From NCBI GenBank assembly GCA_947498705.1, contig CANMLW010000008.1:1-64000 (forward strand): a stretch of 64,000 nt of DNA, given 5' to 3'. A program made the translations under genes and the position numbers. Under the pieces are notes generated by a model, which was given only the letters and a program-made list of their open reading frames with translations, did no database searches and had not been told where the DNA came from. Positions 55,394 to 64,000 of this stretch are shown piece after piece. The stretch's first letter is position 1. The number at the start of each line of letters is the position of its first letter. Source of the stretch: an uncultured Aquimarina sp. Lineage in GTDB: Bacteria; Bacteroidota; Bacteroidia; Flavobacteriales; Flavobacteriaceae.

Positions 55394-56869
55394 ATGACTG
55401 CACATGATTCCAAAATCGTTGGAGAAGGTTTAACCTATGACGATGTTCTTTTAGTCCCTTCGTATTCTGAAATACTTCCTAGAGAAGTAAGTATACAAGC
55501 CAAGTTTACAAGAAATATAACACTTAATGTTCCTATAGTTTCTGCCGCAATGGATACAGTGACAGAAAGTAGAATGGCAATTGCTATGGCTCAGGAAGGA
55601 TGTATAGGAGTATTACATAAAAACATGACTATCGAAGAGCAAGCAATCAAAGTGCGTAAAGTTAAACGTGCAGAGAGTGGTATGATTATCGACCCGGTAA
55701 CGTTGCCATTAGATGCCAAAGTGATTGATGCCAAAAATAATATGAGAGAACATAGCATTGGTGGGATACCAATTGTTGATGACAATCGTAAATTGATTGG
55801 TATTGTTACTAATAGAGATCTTCGTTTCGAGAAAAATGATCAACGACCTATTTCAGAAGTTATGACCAGTGAAAACCTGGTAACAGTAGGAGAAGGTACA
55901 TCATTGCAACAAGCAGAAGTTATTTTGCAAGATAATAAAATAGAAAAGTTACCTGTTGTTGATAAAGAGAATACATTGGTTGGTTTAATCACCTTTAGAG
56001 ATATTACAAAACTAACTCTAAAACCAATGGCTAATAAGGATCGTTTAGGACGTCTTCGTGTTGCAGCGGCTATAGGAGTTACCGGTGATGCTGTTGATAG
56101 AGCCCAAGCACTGGTTGATGCAGGAGTTGATGCTGTTGTAATTGATACTGCACATGGACATACAAAAGGAGTGGTTGAGGTACTAAAGAACGTGAAATCC
56201 AAATTTCCAGAATTAGATGTGGTGGTTGGTAATATAGCAACGCCTGAAGCAGCAAAATACTTGGTAGAAGCAGGAGCAGATGCGGTAAAAGTAGGTATTG
56301 GACCAGGTTCTATTTGTACTACTAGAGTAGTTGCAGGAGTAGGGTTTCCTCAGTTTTCTGCAGTATTAGAGGTAGCAAATGCAATTAAAGGAACAGGAGT
56401 TCCTGTTATCGCAGATGGAGGAATTAGATATACAGGAGATATTCCTAAAGCAATTGCAGCAGGAGCCGATACTGTAATGTTAGGTTCTTTGTTGGCAGGA
56501 ACAAAAGAATCTCCTGGAGAAACAGTAATCTATGAAGGTAGAAAATTCAAAACCTATAGAGGTATGGGATCTGTAGAAGCTATGAAAAAAGGCTCAAAAG
56601 ATAGATATTTCCAGGATGTAGAAGATGATATTAAAAAATTGGTTCCAGAAGGAATTGTTGGACGTGTAGCATACAAAGGAGATTTGTTCGAAAGTATACA
56701 TCAATTCATAGGTGGATTGAGAGCAGGTATGGGATATTGTGGAGCCAAAGATATTGCAACACTTAAGGAAACAGGACGATTTGTAAAGATTACTGCAAGT
56801 GGAATAAACGAAAGTCACCCCCATGATGTTACGATAACCAAAGAAGCACCAAATTATAGTAGAAGATAA
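55394..56869 (+). CDS. guaB: IMP dehydrogenase
   Basis: A 491-aa enzyme making XMP from IMP for GTP synthesis. It has a TIM-barrel core with an inserted CBS pair (about 95-210). Catalytic Cys lies in [13 protein letters not shown], substrate residues in SAAMDTVT and [10 protein letters not shown], and the flap in [12 protein letters not shown]. The start at ATG 55394 gives the standard N-terminus [20 protein letters not shown], which I show in part. Single gene with a perfect palindromic terminator. Confidence 0.97.
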   Translation: MTAHDSKIVGEGLTYDDVLLVPSYSEILPREVSIQAKFTRNITLNVPIVSAAMDTVTESRMAIAMAQEGCIGVLHKNMTIEEQAIKVRKVKRAESGMIIDPVTLPLDAKVIDAKNNMREHSIGGIPIVDDNRKLIGIVTNRDLRFEKNDQRPISEVMTSENLVTVGEGTSLQQAEVILQDNKIEKLPVVDKENTLVGLITFRDITKLTLKPMANKDRLGRLRVAAAIGVTGDAVDRAQALVDAGVDAVVIDTAHGHTKGVVEVLKNVKSKFPELDVVVGNIATPEAAKYLVEAGADAVKVGIGPGSICTTRVVAGVGFPQFSAVLEVANAIKGTGVPVIADGGIRYTGDIPKAIAAGADTVMLGSLLAGTKESPGETVIYEGRKFKTYRGMGSVEAMKKGSKDRYFQDVEDDIKKLVPEGIVGRVAYKGDLFESIHQFIGGLRAGMGYCGAKDIATLKETGRFVKITASGINESHPHDVTITKEAPNYSRR

Positions 56870-56886
56870 ATAAATACTCTATATAA

Positions 56887-56930
56887 TATACTAAAAGAGC
56901 CGTACAATATTGTACGGCTCTTTTAGTATA
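56887..56930. terminator. Perfect 44-nt palindromic terminator (guaB / ompH)
   Basis: Two 22-base arms (56887-56908 and 56909-56930) that are exact reverse complements with no intervening spacer. T and A runs on both sides make it bidirectional, serving guaB and the convergent OmpH gene. Its core GCCGTACAAT/ATTGTACGGC resembles that of the hairpin at 133-178. Confidence 0.85.
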
Positions 56931-56947
56931 CTGATAATTCTTTGTTC

Positions 56948-57466
56948 TTATTTTTTCACTTCTTCAACCTTAATACCTAGTTTGGTCATTACAGTTTTTG
57001 TAAGGTCATAGTTAGGATCAATATAAGCTAGACCACTATTACTAATGGTAAACACCTGTGTGTATTTTTCGGCTTTAGCAATCTCTTCCAGAGCTTTTCC
57101 GATTTTTTGATACAATGGTTGTAATAGTTTATTTTGCTCTATTTGAACCAATTGAGTTCCGTTTTGACGAAATTTTGCTATTTCTTGTTCTAAAGCAATA
57201 ATTTCTTCTTGCTTAGTTTTTTTCATAGGCTCTGTAAAGCTCGTTACTTTCTCTTGGTACTCTTTTACTTTGGCCTGGTATGCATCAACCTTTATTTTAA
57301 GTTCTGCTTCAAGTTTTGCATTATAAGCCTTTAAATCTTCTTGGGCTTTTGGTAACTCGGGCATTTTAGAAAGAATGAACTCTGTGTCTATTGTTCCTGT
57401 TTTTGATTGTGCGTTTACCTGAAAACTTACTACTAATATAAGAAGTGTAATTATAATCTTTCTCAT
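56948..57466 (-). CDS. OmpH/Skp family periplasmic chaperone
   Basis: A 172-aa protein with a signal peptide ending VNAQSKTG. Residues about 30-130 form a long Lys/Glu-rich coiled coil (LKAYNAKLEAELKIKVDAY, QEEIIALEQEIAKFR), with beta segments at both ends (TGTIDTEFILSKMPEL and YTQVFTISNSGLAYIDP), the trimeric Skp 'jellyfish' plan. It holds unfolded outer-membrane proteins in the periplasm. It stands near three parvulin-type proteins with the same general task. Confidence 0.92.
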   Translation of the reverse strand: MRKIIITLLILVVSFQVNAQSKTGTIDTEFILSKMPELPKAQEDLKAYNAKLEAELKIKVDAYQAKVKEYQEKVTSFTEPMKKTKQEEIIALEQEIAKFRQNGTQLVQIEQNKLLQPLYQKIGKALEEIAKAEKYTQVFTISNSGLAYIDPNYDLTKTVMTKLGIKVEEVKK

Positions 57467-57486
57467 GTGATTTATTTTGTTTTTTA

Positions 57487-57494
57487 CAAATATA
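57487..57494 (-). promoter_or_regulatory. -7 promoter element of the OmpH gene
   Basis: On the minus strand TATATTTG, about 21 bases before the ATG. No -33 TTTG at the right spacing. Confidence 0.5.
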
Positions 57495-57540
57495 TAAGGT
57501 CTAAGACAATATGCATGCCATGAATTATGTTTTTTGTAAT

Positions 57541-57780
57541 CTATTGTTCAAAAAGTTGACCTCTATGTGGTTTTAAAGCATCGCGCACACCCTTCATTTC
57601 AGAGTCCGTAACAATCATATAAGCTATGCTATGTACATCAGATAATTCTTGAACTCCTGTGAGATTCAACGATAATTTTTTTATTGAAATGTACTCTTTG
57701 AGGTGTATTTCATGATGTAACGCAGTTTGATGTCCTGAGGGCCCTCTAAAATCCCAGATAAGTTTTAGTTTTCGTTCCAA
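57541..57780 (-). CDS. Small conserved hypothetical protein
   Basis: A 79-aa soluble protein with a distinctive LIWDFRGPSGHQTALHHEIHL N-terminal half (shown in part: LIWDFRGPSG, ALHHEIHLKEY) and no signal peptide. I believe homologues occur in other Bacteroidota, but I cannot name a family or function. It lies between ompH and the parvulin operon, with no terminator between it and ompH. Confidence 0.6.
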   Translation of the reverse strand: MERKLKLIWDFRGPSGHQTALHHEIHLKEYISIKKLSLNLTGVQELSDVHSIAYMIVTDSEMKGVRDALKPHRGQLFEQ

Positions 57781-57918
57781 AATATTATTCTTTTAAATGA
57801 GGTTAGTTGTCAAAATTATGATAAATTGTATTGTATAAAAAGTGATATAAGAAGTATTACATTTTTTTTGTTTTTATAGATCGTAAAGTGATTTAGTTTG
57901 TGTTTTTTGAATATATCT

Positions 57919-58023
57919 ATGAAATATAAGATTGTACCTACAGAAGATATCATAAAAATTTCTAAAACAAATACTATAAGCGGTATTTGTTTCGTTACTA
58001 CAGGAGCTTGTAAAACATTATAA
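57919..58023 (+). CDS. Possible 34-aa peptide (uncertain)
   Basis: ATG 57919 opens an ORF of 34 codons: MKYKIVPTEDIIKISKTNT, then ISGICFVTTGACKTL. The form is a charged N-terminal part, a Ser-Gly, then a short Thr/Cys-containing end, like precursors of modified peptides. A frame this long can occur by chance in AT-rich DNA, no -7 box is clear, and its 3' end overlaps the next promoter. Confidence 0.25.
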   Translation: MKYKIVPTEDIIKISKTNTISGICFVTTGACKTL

Positions 58024-58037
58024 TATTATTATTTTTG
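58008..58037 (+). promoter_or_regulatory. Promoter of the parvulin/MoxR operon
   Basis: TTG at 58008-58010, 19 bases, TATTTTTG at 58030-58037. Transcription would begin near 58044, which rules out the longer in-frame start at 58035. Confidence 0.6.
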
Positions 58038-58067
58038 TCCGGTTTTGGACCTTATCAAATAAAAATC

Positions 58068-60020
58068 ATGCACACGAAATCATTATTGCTTATTTTAGGA
58101 AGTTTTCTTTTTTCATTTCTACATGCACAGGAAAAAAAAGAAGTATTGTTTACGATAGATGAATCACCCGTGTATATGTCAGAATTTAAACGGGTATATC
58201 TAAAAAATATAGATTTGGTAAAAGATGATGCGCAAAAAGATGTAGATAAGTACCTGGATCTGTATATTAATTATAAATTAAAACTTAAAGAAGCAAAACG
58301 GTTAGGGTTAGATAAAAAAGATACGTATCTAAGAGAATTAGAGGGGTATAAAAAACAGTTGTCAAAAGGATATCTTACCGATACCCAAACTTCAGAAGCA
58401 TTAGTAAAAGAATCCTATGAGCGATCAAAAGAGCAAATTAATGCAAGTCATATTTTGATAAGAGTTACTCCCAATGCTACTCCGCAAGATACCCTTAAGG
58501 CATATCAGGAAATTGTAGATATTAAAAATAAAATTGATCAGGGTGAACCTTTTGAGATGTTAGCAAAAACGTTTAGTCAAGATCCATCGGCTGCACAAAA
58601 TAAAGGAAACTTAGGGTGGTTTTCTGTGTTTAGAATGGTATACCCTTTTGAAAGTGCAGCATATAATACCAAAATAGGAGAGGTTTCTGCTCCTTTTAGA
58701 ACCCAATTTGGTTATCATATTGTAAAGGTTAATGAAAAACAAAAAAAGCTAGGAGAAGTAACGGTAGCTCATATTATGGTGGCTATAAATGATAAACGTA
58801 CTTCTGAAGCTGCAGAAAATAGAATCAAAGAGATTCAACAACAACTAAAACAAGGAGTTTCTTTTGCTTCTTTGGCAAAGCAATATAGTGATGATCCCAG
58901 TACAGCTATAGATGGTGGGAAAATTAGACGTTTTGCGCAGGGAGCACTTAATTCTAAGAAGTTTGAAGAAACAGCATTTTCATTAAAGGAAAGAGATGAA
59001 TTATCATTACCCATTCAAACCAAATTTGGGTGGCATATTATTCAGCTTATAGAAAAGCATTTACCAAGAACTTTTGAAGAACAAAGAGCAGAGCTAACTC
59101 AAAAAGTAGAAAGAGATAGTCGTTCAAAGTTGGTAACCACTTCTTTTATAAACTCACTTAAAGAAAAGTATACCCTGGATAAAAATGAAAAGGCAATTTC
59201 TTTCTTTAAGACTGCTGTGCCGTCTAACTTTTTTGAGTCATCATGGGATTTTCGAAAAGAAAAACAAATGAAAAAAGAGATTTTCGCGCTCAAGAAAAAA
59301 AAGTATTTGTACAATGACTTTGCAGAGTTTTTAGATGCTAATAAGCGTAATAAGGAGCCTAATGAAGATATATCGGCTTATATAGATAGGATGTATACCA
59401 AATTCGAATCTTCAACCTTATTAAAATATTATGAAGAACACCTCGAAGAAGATAATTCGGATTATGCAAATATTCTTGAAGAATATAGAGATGGGTTATT
59501 GCTGTTTGATCTTATGGAATCTAAAATTTGGAATGTTTCAAAAACAGATTCGATTGGCCTTAAAAAGTACTATGAAAGCCAAAAAGAAAAATACGCTCAA
59601 GATGAAACTTATAAAATAGTGAAAGCCTCTTCGTCAAAATCTGAAGCGATTGATAAAGTGCAGCAGTTGTTGTTAAAAAGTAAATCTGTTGATGAGATTA
59701 AAAGAGAAATAAATAGTAATAGTGCTGTGGTACTTTTTTCTGAGGAAAGCTTAATAAAAGGCGATACCACATTACCTAAAGATTTTTTGGCAGAAAAAGG
59801 AAAGATGACCATAACAGAAGAAGAAAATTTTAGAACTTTGATAATGGTAAAAGAAGTATTACCTTCTAGAATTAAAACTTTTGAAGAAACTAAAGGAGCT
59901 GTAATAAATGATTTTCAAGAAAGTATAGAAAATCAATGGCTTGATGCTCTAAAAGTAAAGTACTCTGTAGAAGTGAATGATAAAACACTTAAAAGAGTTA
60001 AAAAAGAATTATCTATATAA
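58068..60020 (+). CDS. Secreted peptidyl-prolyl isomerase with two parvulin domains
   Basis: A 650-aa protein from ATG 58068, with a signal peptide ending FLHAQ. Two parvulin domains are visible: one starting INASHILIRVTP (about 120-220) with GNLGWFSVFRMVYPFE, and one starting VTVAHIMVAIND (about 235-330) with GGKIRRFAQG and FGWHIIQL. The long helical C-terminal half, to residue 650, is the folding-chaperone part. It probably helps outer-membrane protein folding. First gene of an operon with a related lipoprotein, a SurA and a MoxR ATPase. Confidence 0.9.
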   Translation: MHTKSLLLILGSFLFSFLHAQEKKEVLFTIDESPVYMSEFKRVYLKNIDLVKDDAQKDVDKYLDLYINYKLKLKEAKRLGLDKKDTYLRELEGYKKQLSKGYLTDTQTSEALVKESYERSKEQINASHILIRVTPNATPQDTLKAYQEIVDIKNKIDQGEPFEMLAKTFSQDPSAAQNKGNLGWFSVFRMVYPFESAAYNTKIGEVSAPFRTQFGYHIVKVNEKQKKLGEVTVAHIMVAINDKRTSEAAENRIKEIQQQLKQGVSFASLAKQYSDDPSTAIDGGKIRRFAQGALNSKKFEETAFSLKERDELSLPIQTKFGWHIIQLIEKHLPRTFEEQRAELTQKVERDSRSKLVTTSFINSLKEKYTLDKNEKAISFFKTAVPSNFFESSWDFRKEKQMKKEIFALKKKKYLYNDFAEFLDANKRNKEPNEDISAYIDRMYTKFESSTLLKYYEEHLEEDNSDYANILEEYRDGLLLFDLMESKIWNVSKTDSIGLKKYYESQKEKYAQDETYKIVKASSSKSEAIDKVQQLLLKSKSVDEIKREINSNSAVVLFSEESLIKGDTTLPKDFLAEKGKMTITEEENFRTLIMVKEVLPSRIKTFEETKGAVINDFQESIENQWLDALKVKYSVEVNDKTLKRVKKELSI

Positions 60021-60110
60021 ATGAAACAAACAATAACAAGCTTTTTGATACATACCAATAATGATTCTTTGGCAGGTTCCATGTGACATTTAAAACAATC
60101 GTATAAACAC

Positions 60111-60959
60111 ATGAAATATTATATCGCACTATTGTTATTATCTATAATCGTCTCTTGTCAGAACTTTAAAGGACAAATGGATAAGGAAGTAGTGGCAAGA
60201 GTTAATAATACCTATCTCTATAAAGAAGATTTAAAGGATATAGTTCCTCAAAATACTCCAAAAAAAGATAGCGCCAGTATTGTAGCAAATTATATAAACA
60301 CTTGGGCTACTCAACAGTTATTTATATATCAGGCAAAACTCAACCTTTCCGAAGCAGAAATTAGAGCGTTTGATGATTTGGTAGAGAGTTATCAAAGCAC
60401 ACTTTATGTCAATGCATATAAGAATGCTGTGATCAATAAATCTATTAATATGGAGATTAAACAGGAGGATTTTGAATCATATTATGATCAAAATTTAAAA
60501 AATTTTAATCTCAATGAGGAATTAGTAAAATTACGTTACTTACATTTGCCATCAAATTATAAAAATATAATTGCAACGAAGAGACAATTGGATCGTTTTA
60601 AAGAAGAGGATGTTGAAGAATTAATGGATAAAAAATTGGATTATCTAGGATATTCTTTTAATGATTCTGTTTGGGTAAAGTTAAGTCAGGTAGTAAATAA
60701 AATACCGATTTTAAAAACACAACCAAAAACAAAATTTCTTGAAAAAGGTAAGTATACCCAATTGCAAGATTCGAGTGGATTATATATGATTAAAGTAATG
60801 GATTTGTTAAGATTAAATGAAACAGCGCCATTAGAATATATAAAGCCCACTATTAGACAGATTATATTGAATAAGAGAAAGTTGGAGTTGATAAAAAAAA
60901 TAGAAAAAGACATTACAAGAGATGCAGTTGAGAACAAACAATTTGAGGTTTATGAATAA
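60111..60959 (+). CDS. SurA-like lipoprotein without a clear parvulin domain
   Basis: A 282-aa lipoprotein with lipid Cys16 in LLSIIVSCQNFKG. The N-terminal part (VVARVNNTYLYKEDLKDIV) and following helices resemble the SurA chaperone domain, but I cannot find the parvulin signature (no H-I-L-x-x and no G-G-D-L-G-W-type segment). It may be a chaperone-only relative. Ninety bases after the first parvulin gene and overlapping the SurA start (ATGAATAA overlap). Confidence 0.78.
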   Translation: MKYYIALLLLSIIVSCQNFKGQMDKEVVARVNNTYLYKEDLKDIVPQNTPKKDSASIVANYINTWATQQLFIYQAKLNLSEAEIRAFDDLVESYQSTLYVNAYKNAVINKSINMEIKQEDFESYYDQNLKNFNLNEELVKLRYLHLPSNYKNIIATKRQLDRFKEEDVEELMDKKLDYLGYSFNDSVWVKLSQVVNKIPILKTQPKTKFLEKGKYTQLQDSSGLYMIKVMDLLRLNETAPLEYIKPTIRQIILNKRKLELIKKIEKDITRDAVENKQFEVYE

Positions 60960-62412
60960 AACTACTATACTATGTGCCCTGTTTTTACTTAATATAGGTG
61001 CACAATTTTATGCACAGGAGATTATTGAAGAAGTAACTCAGGATTCTACACAAATTAAAGAAATAGCCAAGGTTAATGATAGCATAGTAGAGGCAAAGCC
61101 TATTAAAAAGGAACCATTTCAGAGATTAAAGATTGATGGTGTGGCTGCTGTAATAGGTGAAAATGTGATTTTAGGAAGCGATATTGAGGTTGCATATAAG
61201 CAATTGATTAGTGAAGGAGTTTCTACAACAGATGTGAGTCGTTGTGAACTTGCAGGTAGTTTGTTTGAAAATAAGTTATACGCCCATCATGCTGTTCAGG
61301 ATAGTGTTGAGGTAAGAGATGTAGAAATAAGCTCTATGGTAGATCAGCAGTTAAATTATATGACTAATGAGTTGGGAAGCTTAGAGAAAGTATTAAAGTT
61401 TTATAAGAAAGACGATTTAGCAGAATTTAAGAAAGAACTGTTCGAAATTAATAAAGCAAACCGTCTGTCAGAACTTATGCGTACTAAGATCGTTGAAGCA
61501 GTAGAGGTTACTCCAGATGAAGTACGAGAATTCTTTGATGAAATTCCTGAAGACGAAAGACCTCTTTTTGGAGCAGAAATAGAAATGGCTCAAATTGTAA
61601 TAGAACCAGAAATACCAAAAGAAGAGGAGCAAAAAGTAATCGATAGATTAAATCAGTTTCGAGAAGATATTGTGGAGAATGGTAGTAGTTTTGCCACCAA
61701 AGCGGTATTGTATTCTCAAGATCCAGGATCAAAATCAACAGGTGGTAAGTATACAATGGATCGTAAAACTCCTTTTGCTAGAGAGTTTAAAGACATAGCC
61801 TTTAGTTTACAAGAAGGAGAGGTAAGTGAACCTTTTAAGACGGATTTTGGTTGGCATTTATTGAAGGTGGATAAGATAAGAGGAGAAGAAATAGATGTGC
61901 GTCATATTTTGTTAATTCCAGAAGTAACCAGAGAGACAGTTATAGAAGCTAAAAAATTAATTGATTCATTACGTTCAAGTATAGTGTCAGGTAGTATAGA
62001 GTTTAAAGAGGCTGCCAGACAGTTTAGTCATGAAAAAGAAACGAAAGAAGATGGAGGTCAGCTACTTAATCCAACAACAGGAGATACTCATTTTGAACTT
62101 ACAAAAATTGACCCTATATTGTATGATCAAGTGTCCAAGTTAAAAACAAATGAAGTTTCTTTGGTGATTCCTGATCAAGACCGTCAGGGTCGAAAAAAAT
62201 TCAAATTAATAACGGTACTTAATCGATATGATGAACATGTAGCAGACTATGCAAAAGATTACCTTAAAATACAAGAATTAGCTCTTAAGAAAAAGCAGAT
62301 TAATGCAATTCGAAAATGGCAAAATGAAAAAATAAAGGATACATATATAAAAGTAAACGGAGAATATAGAGACTGTGAATATAGTGGTAACTGGTTAAAA
62401 AAAGTTAAATAA
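60952..62412 (+). CDS. surA: Periplasmic chaperone SurA (peptidyl-prolyl isomerase)
   Basis: A 486-aa protein from ATG 60952 with a signal peptide ending FYAQE. The SurA N-terminal chaperone domain (IDGVAAVIGENVILGSDIEV) is followed by two parvulin-like domains (about 185-295, IEMAQIVIEPEIP... and about 300-405, DVRHILLIPEVT), each with the F-G-W-H/G-G segment (GGKYTMDRK; FGWHLLKV). It folds outer-membrane proteins. An upstream in-frame ATG at 60922 is unlikely because it would overlap the preceding gene by 38 bases. Followed immediately by moxR. Confidence 0.92.
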   Translation: MNKTTILCALFLLNIGAQFYAQEIIEEVTQDSTQIKEIAKVNDSIVEAKPIKKEPFQRLKIDGVAAVIGENVILGSDIEVAYKQLISEGVSTTDVSRCELAGSLFENKLYAHHAVQDSVEVRDVEISSMVDQQLNYMTNELGSLEKVLKFYKKDDLAEFKKELFEINKANRLSELMRTKIVEAVEVTPDEVREFFDEIPEDERPLFGAEIEMAQIVIEPEIPKEEEQKVIDRLNQFREDIVENGSSFATKAVLYSQDPGSKSTGGKYTMDRKTPFAREFKDIAFSLQEGEVSEPFKTDFGWHLLKVDKIRGEEIDVRHILLIPEVTRETVIEAKKLIDSLRSSIVSGSIEFKEAARQFSHEKETKEDGGQLLNPTTGDTHFELTKIDPILYDQVSKLKTNEVSLVIPDQDRQGRKKFKLITVLNRYDEHVADYAKDYLKIQELALKKKQINAIRKWQNEKIKDTYIKVNGEYRDCEYSGNWLKKVK

Positions 62413-62413
62413 T

Positions 62414-63370
62414 ATGTCAGACGACGTAGCGGCTATTGAGAGGCTTGTAAAGAAGCACTCAGAACTTAAAAAAGAAATTTCTAAAGTAATTATTGGCCAG
62501 GAAAAAGTTATCGATCAGATACTTCTTTCTATTTTTTCAGGAGGTCATGCATTATTAATCGGTGTCCCAGGTTTGGCCAAAACGTTGATGGTTAATACCA
62601 TTTCTCAGGCTTTAGGACTTGATTTTAAAAGAATACAGTTTACACCAGATTTGATGCCAAGTGATATATTAGGTAGTGAAATCCTGGATGAGACAAGACA
62701 TTTTAAGTTTATTAAAGGCCCTATTTTTTCTAACATAATTTTGGCAGATGAGATAAATAGAACTCCTCCAAAGACCCAGGCGGCACTTTTAGAAGCTATG
62801 CAAGAACGAGCTGTGACAGTTGCGGGGCATCATTATAAGTTAGATCTTCCATATTTTGTTTTGGCGACTCAAAACCCAATAGAACAAGAAGGTACATATC
62901 CTTTGCCAGAAGCTCAATTGGATCGTTTTATGTTTGCAATAGAATTAAAATATCCTAGTTTTCAAGAAGAAGTAGAAGTAGTAAAAAGTACAACTACCGA
63001 TGTAACAACAAAGGTAAATGCACTATTTACAGCACAAGAAATTATAGATTTTCAGCACCTTGTAAGACGAATTCCTGTTGCTGATAATGTGGTTGAATAT
63101 GCGGTTGGTTTGGTTGGAAAAACAAGACCCAATGGAGAATTTGCTACAGAACTGGTAAATAATTATATTGATTGGGGAGCAGGACCAAGAGCTTCTCAAA
63201 ACTTAATACTAGCAGCCAAATCCAATGCAGCAATTCGAGGTAAGTTTTCACCAGATATAGAAGATGTTCAGGCTGTTGCTATGGGAATACTAAGGCATAG
63301 GATGATCAAAAATTATAAAGCTGAGGCAGAAAATATAAGTATAGAAGAAATAATTAAAAGCTTGTTTTAA
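62414..63370 (+). CDS. MoxR family AAA+ ATPase
   Basis: A 318-aa ATPase. Walker A is GVPGLAKTLMV (about 51-61), Walker B ILADEINRTPPKTQAALLEAMQE (shown in part: ILADEINRTPP), and sensor motifs are ATQNPIEQEGTYPLPEAQLDRF. MoxR proteins act as chaperones that activate metal- or cofactor-containing enzymes, usually beside a DUF58 protein. Here no DUF58 gene follows; instead a strong terminator ends the operon. It starts one base after the surA stop, a conserved neighbour order in Bacteroidota. Confidence 0.92.
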   Translation: MSDDVAAIERLVKKHSELKKEISKVIIGQEKVIDQILLSIFSGGHALLIGVPGLAKTLMVNTISQALGLDFKRIQFTPDLMPSDILGSEILDETRHFKFIKGPIFSNIILADEINRTPPKTQAALLEAMQERAVTVAGHHYKLDLPYFVLATQNPIEQEGTYPLPEAQLDRFMFAIELKYPSFQEEVEVVKSTTTDVTTKVNALFTAQEIIDFQHLVRRIPVADNVVEYAVGLVGKTRPNGEFATELVNNYIDWGAGPRASQNLILAAKSNAAIRGKFSPDIEDVQAVAMGILRHRMIKNYKAEAENISIEEIIKSLF

Positions 63371-63415
63371 AAATGGTTTAGATTATTTTTTAAATTAAAA
63401 GTACATAATGCATAC

Positions 63416-63468
63416 AAGTGCTGGTATTTTATCCAAAATGTTTGAGGGTAAAATACCAGCACTTTTTT
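63416..63468 (+). terminator. Terminator of the parvulin/MoxR operon
   Basis: Stem AAGTGCTGGTATTTTA / TAAAATACCAGCACTT, 16 bp, with a loop of about 17 bases, followed by T residues. Confidence 0.88.
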
Positions 63469-63560
63469 ATTTCTAAAAGAAGATTAAACCATTTTAAAAA
63501 ATTAGGGTCATATATATAGAACGTTCTAAAATGATATAGATAATTTTTTAAAAAGAAGAC

Positions 63561-63974
63561 ATGAAAAATATAATAATGAGCATTTTTATTTTATGCGTAA
63601 GCATTGTATCTGCTCAACATCAATCAAAAGAAGAAAGACAATCTCATAGAAAACAAAAAAAAGAGTTTTTTCAGAGTTTATCAGAAAGCCAAAAAAACAA
63701 GCTAAAAGACTTAAAAGAGTTGAAAATTAGGCATCGAAAAGAGTTTAAGCAAACATTTACTAAAGAACAATTGTCGATAGTTAATAATGAAGATTTATCC
63801 CGAAAAGGAAAGCGAAAAGCTTTAAAGCCAACTTTTAATGAACGACAGAAAAAGATGAAAAAAGGACATAGAGAACAAATGAAAATAGAAAGAGAAAAGT
63901 TTAAGTCTACTTTGAATGAAGAACAATTAAAGTTATTTGAAGAGTTTCATAAAAGAAAAGAAATGAAAAAATAA
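63561..63974 (+). CDS. Small basic secreted helical protein (Spy/CpxP-like?)
   Basis: A 137-aa protein with a signal peptide (NIIMSIFILCVSIVSAQ). The mature part is very basic and helical, with repeated F/L-x-x-x-Q motifs (FTKEQL, LNEEQL, SESQKN). These resemble the LTxxQ repeats of Spy/CpxP periplasmic chaperones, but the match is loose. It may bind envelope proteins; this is inference. Standalone at the end of the window. Confidence 0.65.
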   Translation: MKNIIMSIFILCVSIVSAQHQSKEERQSHRKQKKEFFQSLSESQKNKLKDLKELKIRHRKEFKQTFTKEQLSIVNNEDLSRKGKRKALKPTFNERQKKMKKGHREQMKIEREKFKSTLNEEQLKLFEEFHKRKEMKK

Positions 63975-64000
63975 GTAAATCATAGAATAGTGATTTTATG

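Larger units (their letters stand above)
57781..58067. other. Intergenic region upstream of the parvulin operon
   Basis: 287 AT-rich bases. It contains the promoter at 58008-58037 and, before it, a possible 34-codon ORF at 57919-58023. No other structure seen. Confidence 0.5.

Noticed and set aside
55840-56202. 120-codon minus-strand frame inside guaB
   Set aside because: Antisense shadow of the strongly conserved guaB gene.
58035-58067. Upstream extension of the first parvulin gene
   Set aside because: The promoter at 58008-58037 places the transcript start at about 58044, after this start codon; the signal peptide begins properly at 58068.

Overview
The window is AT-rich chromosomal DNA from a member of the Bacteroidota, almost certainly a marine-type Flavobacteriaceae; an Aquimarina-like genus is a guess that the sequence alone cannot prove. 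The evidence is consistent: two TonB-dependent receptors with carboxypeptidase-regulatory-like N-terminal domains, a DUF3276 (PUR-alpha-like) protein, a long (314 aa) NusB, lipoproteins with an acidic patch right after the lipid-bearing cysteine, DUF4856/imelysin proteins, and promoters of the Bacteroidota type (TTTG, 17-19 bp, TAnnTTTG). Shine-Dalgarno sequences are mostly absent. No rRNA, tRNA or CRISPR was seen.

Layout. 1-129: the edge of an IS3-type insertion sequence with the start of its OrfA. 0.3-9.7 kb: a small conserved protein, htpG, a stand-alone ketoacyl-ACP synthase III, a TonB receptor/OM beta-barrel protein and a TPR-hybrid histidine kinase. 10-17 kb: CoA-binding protein, Na+:solute symporter, a degenerate methyltransferase, an ABC-F ATPase, lnt and pssA (lipid and lipoprotein biogenesis), then a short GG-leader-like peptide gene. 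17.4-20.6 kb: TetR - ABC1 kinase - flavin reductase, with a convergent FMN reductase. 20.7-26.1 kb: a kdsD-tatC-CMD-lptB envelope operon divergent from recQ. 26-35 kb: mixed single genes, including a cyclophilin-FKBP fusion, a MEST-like alpha/beta hydrolase and an M14 carboxypeptidase. 35-41 kb: ABC exporter, leucine-type dehydrogenase, nusB-DUF1573-yajC and an MscS channel. 41.5-46 kb: pepT divergent from pyrD-LysE-HMG-CoA lyase-haem-binding protein. 46-53.4 kb: an iron-related block (DUF4856 lipoprotein, imelysin, HTTM/vitamin-K-carboxylase-like membrane protein, FecA-like TonB receptor, then ferritin and a 47-aa Cys/Lys-rich peptide). 53.9-57.8 kb: small proteins, a candidate small RNA, guaB and an OmpH/Skp chaperone. 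58-63.4 kb: three consecutive periplasmic PPIase-type proteins and a MoxR ATPase, ending with a small basic secreted protein.

How the genes fit together. Much of the window concerns the cell envelope: lipid and lipoprotein synthesis (pssA, lnt), LPS (kdsD, lptB), Tat and Sec accessory functions (tatC, yajC), and OMP folding (OmpH/Skp, SurA and relatives). The 46-53 kb block looks like a surface iron-acquisition unit followed by iron storage. The items most worth following up are the VKGC-like protein with its conserved lysine inside that iron operon, the ~75-nt candidate sRNA at 54.4 kb, the leader-peptide-like gene at 17 kb, and the Cys/Lys-rich peptide beside ferritin. The window otherwise reads as ordinary chromosomal backbone; I did not see a phage, a defence island or a large biosynthetic cluster.
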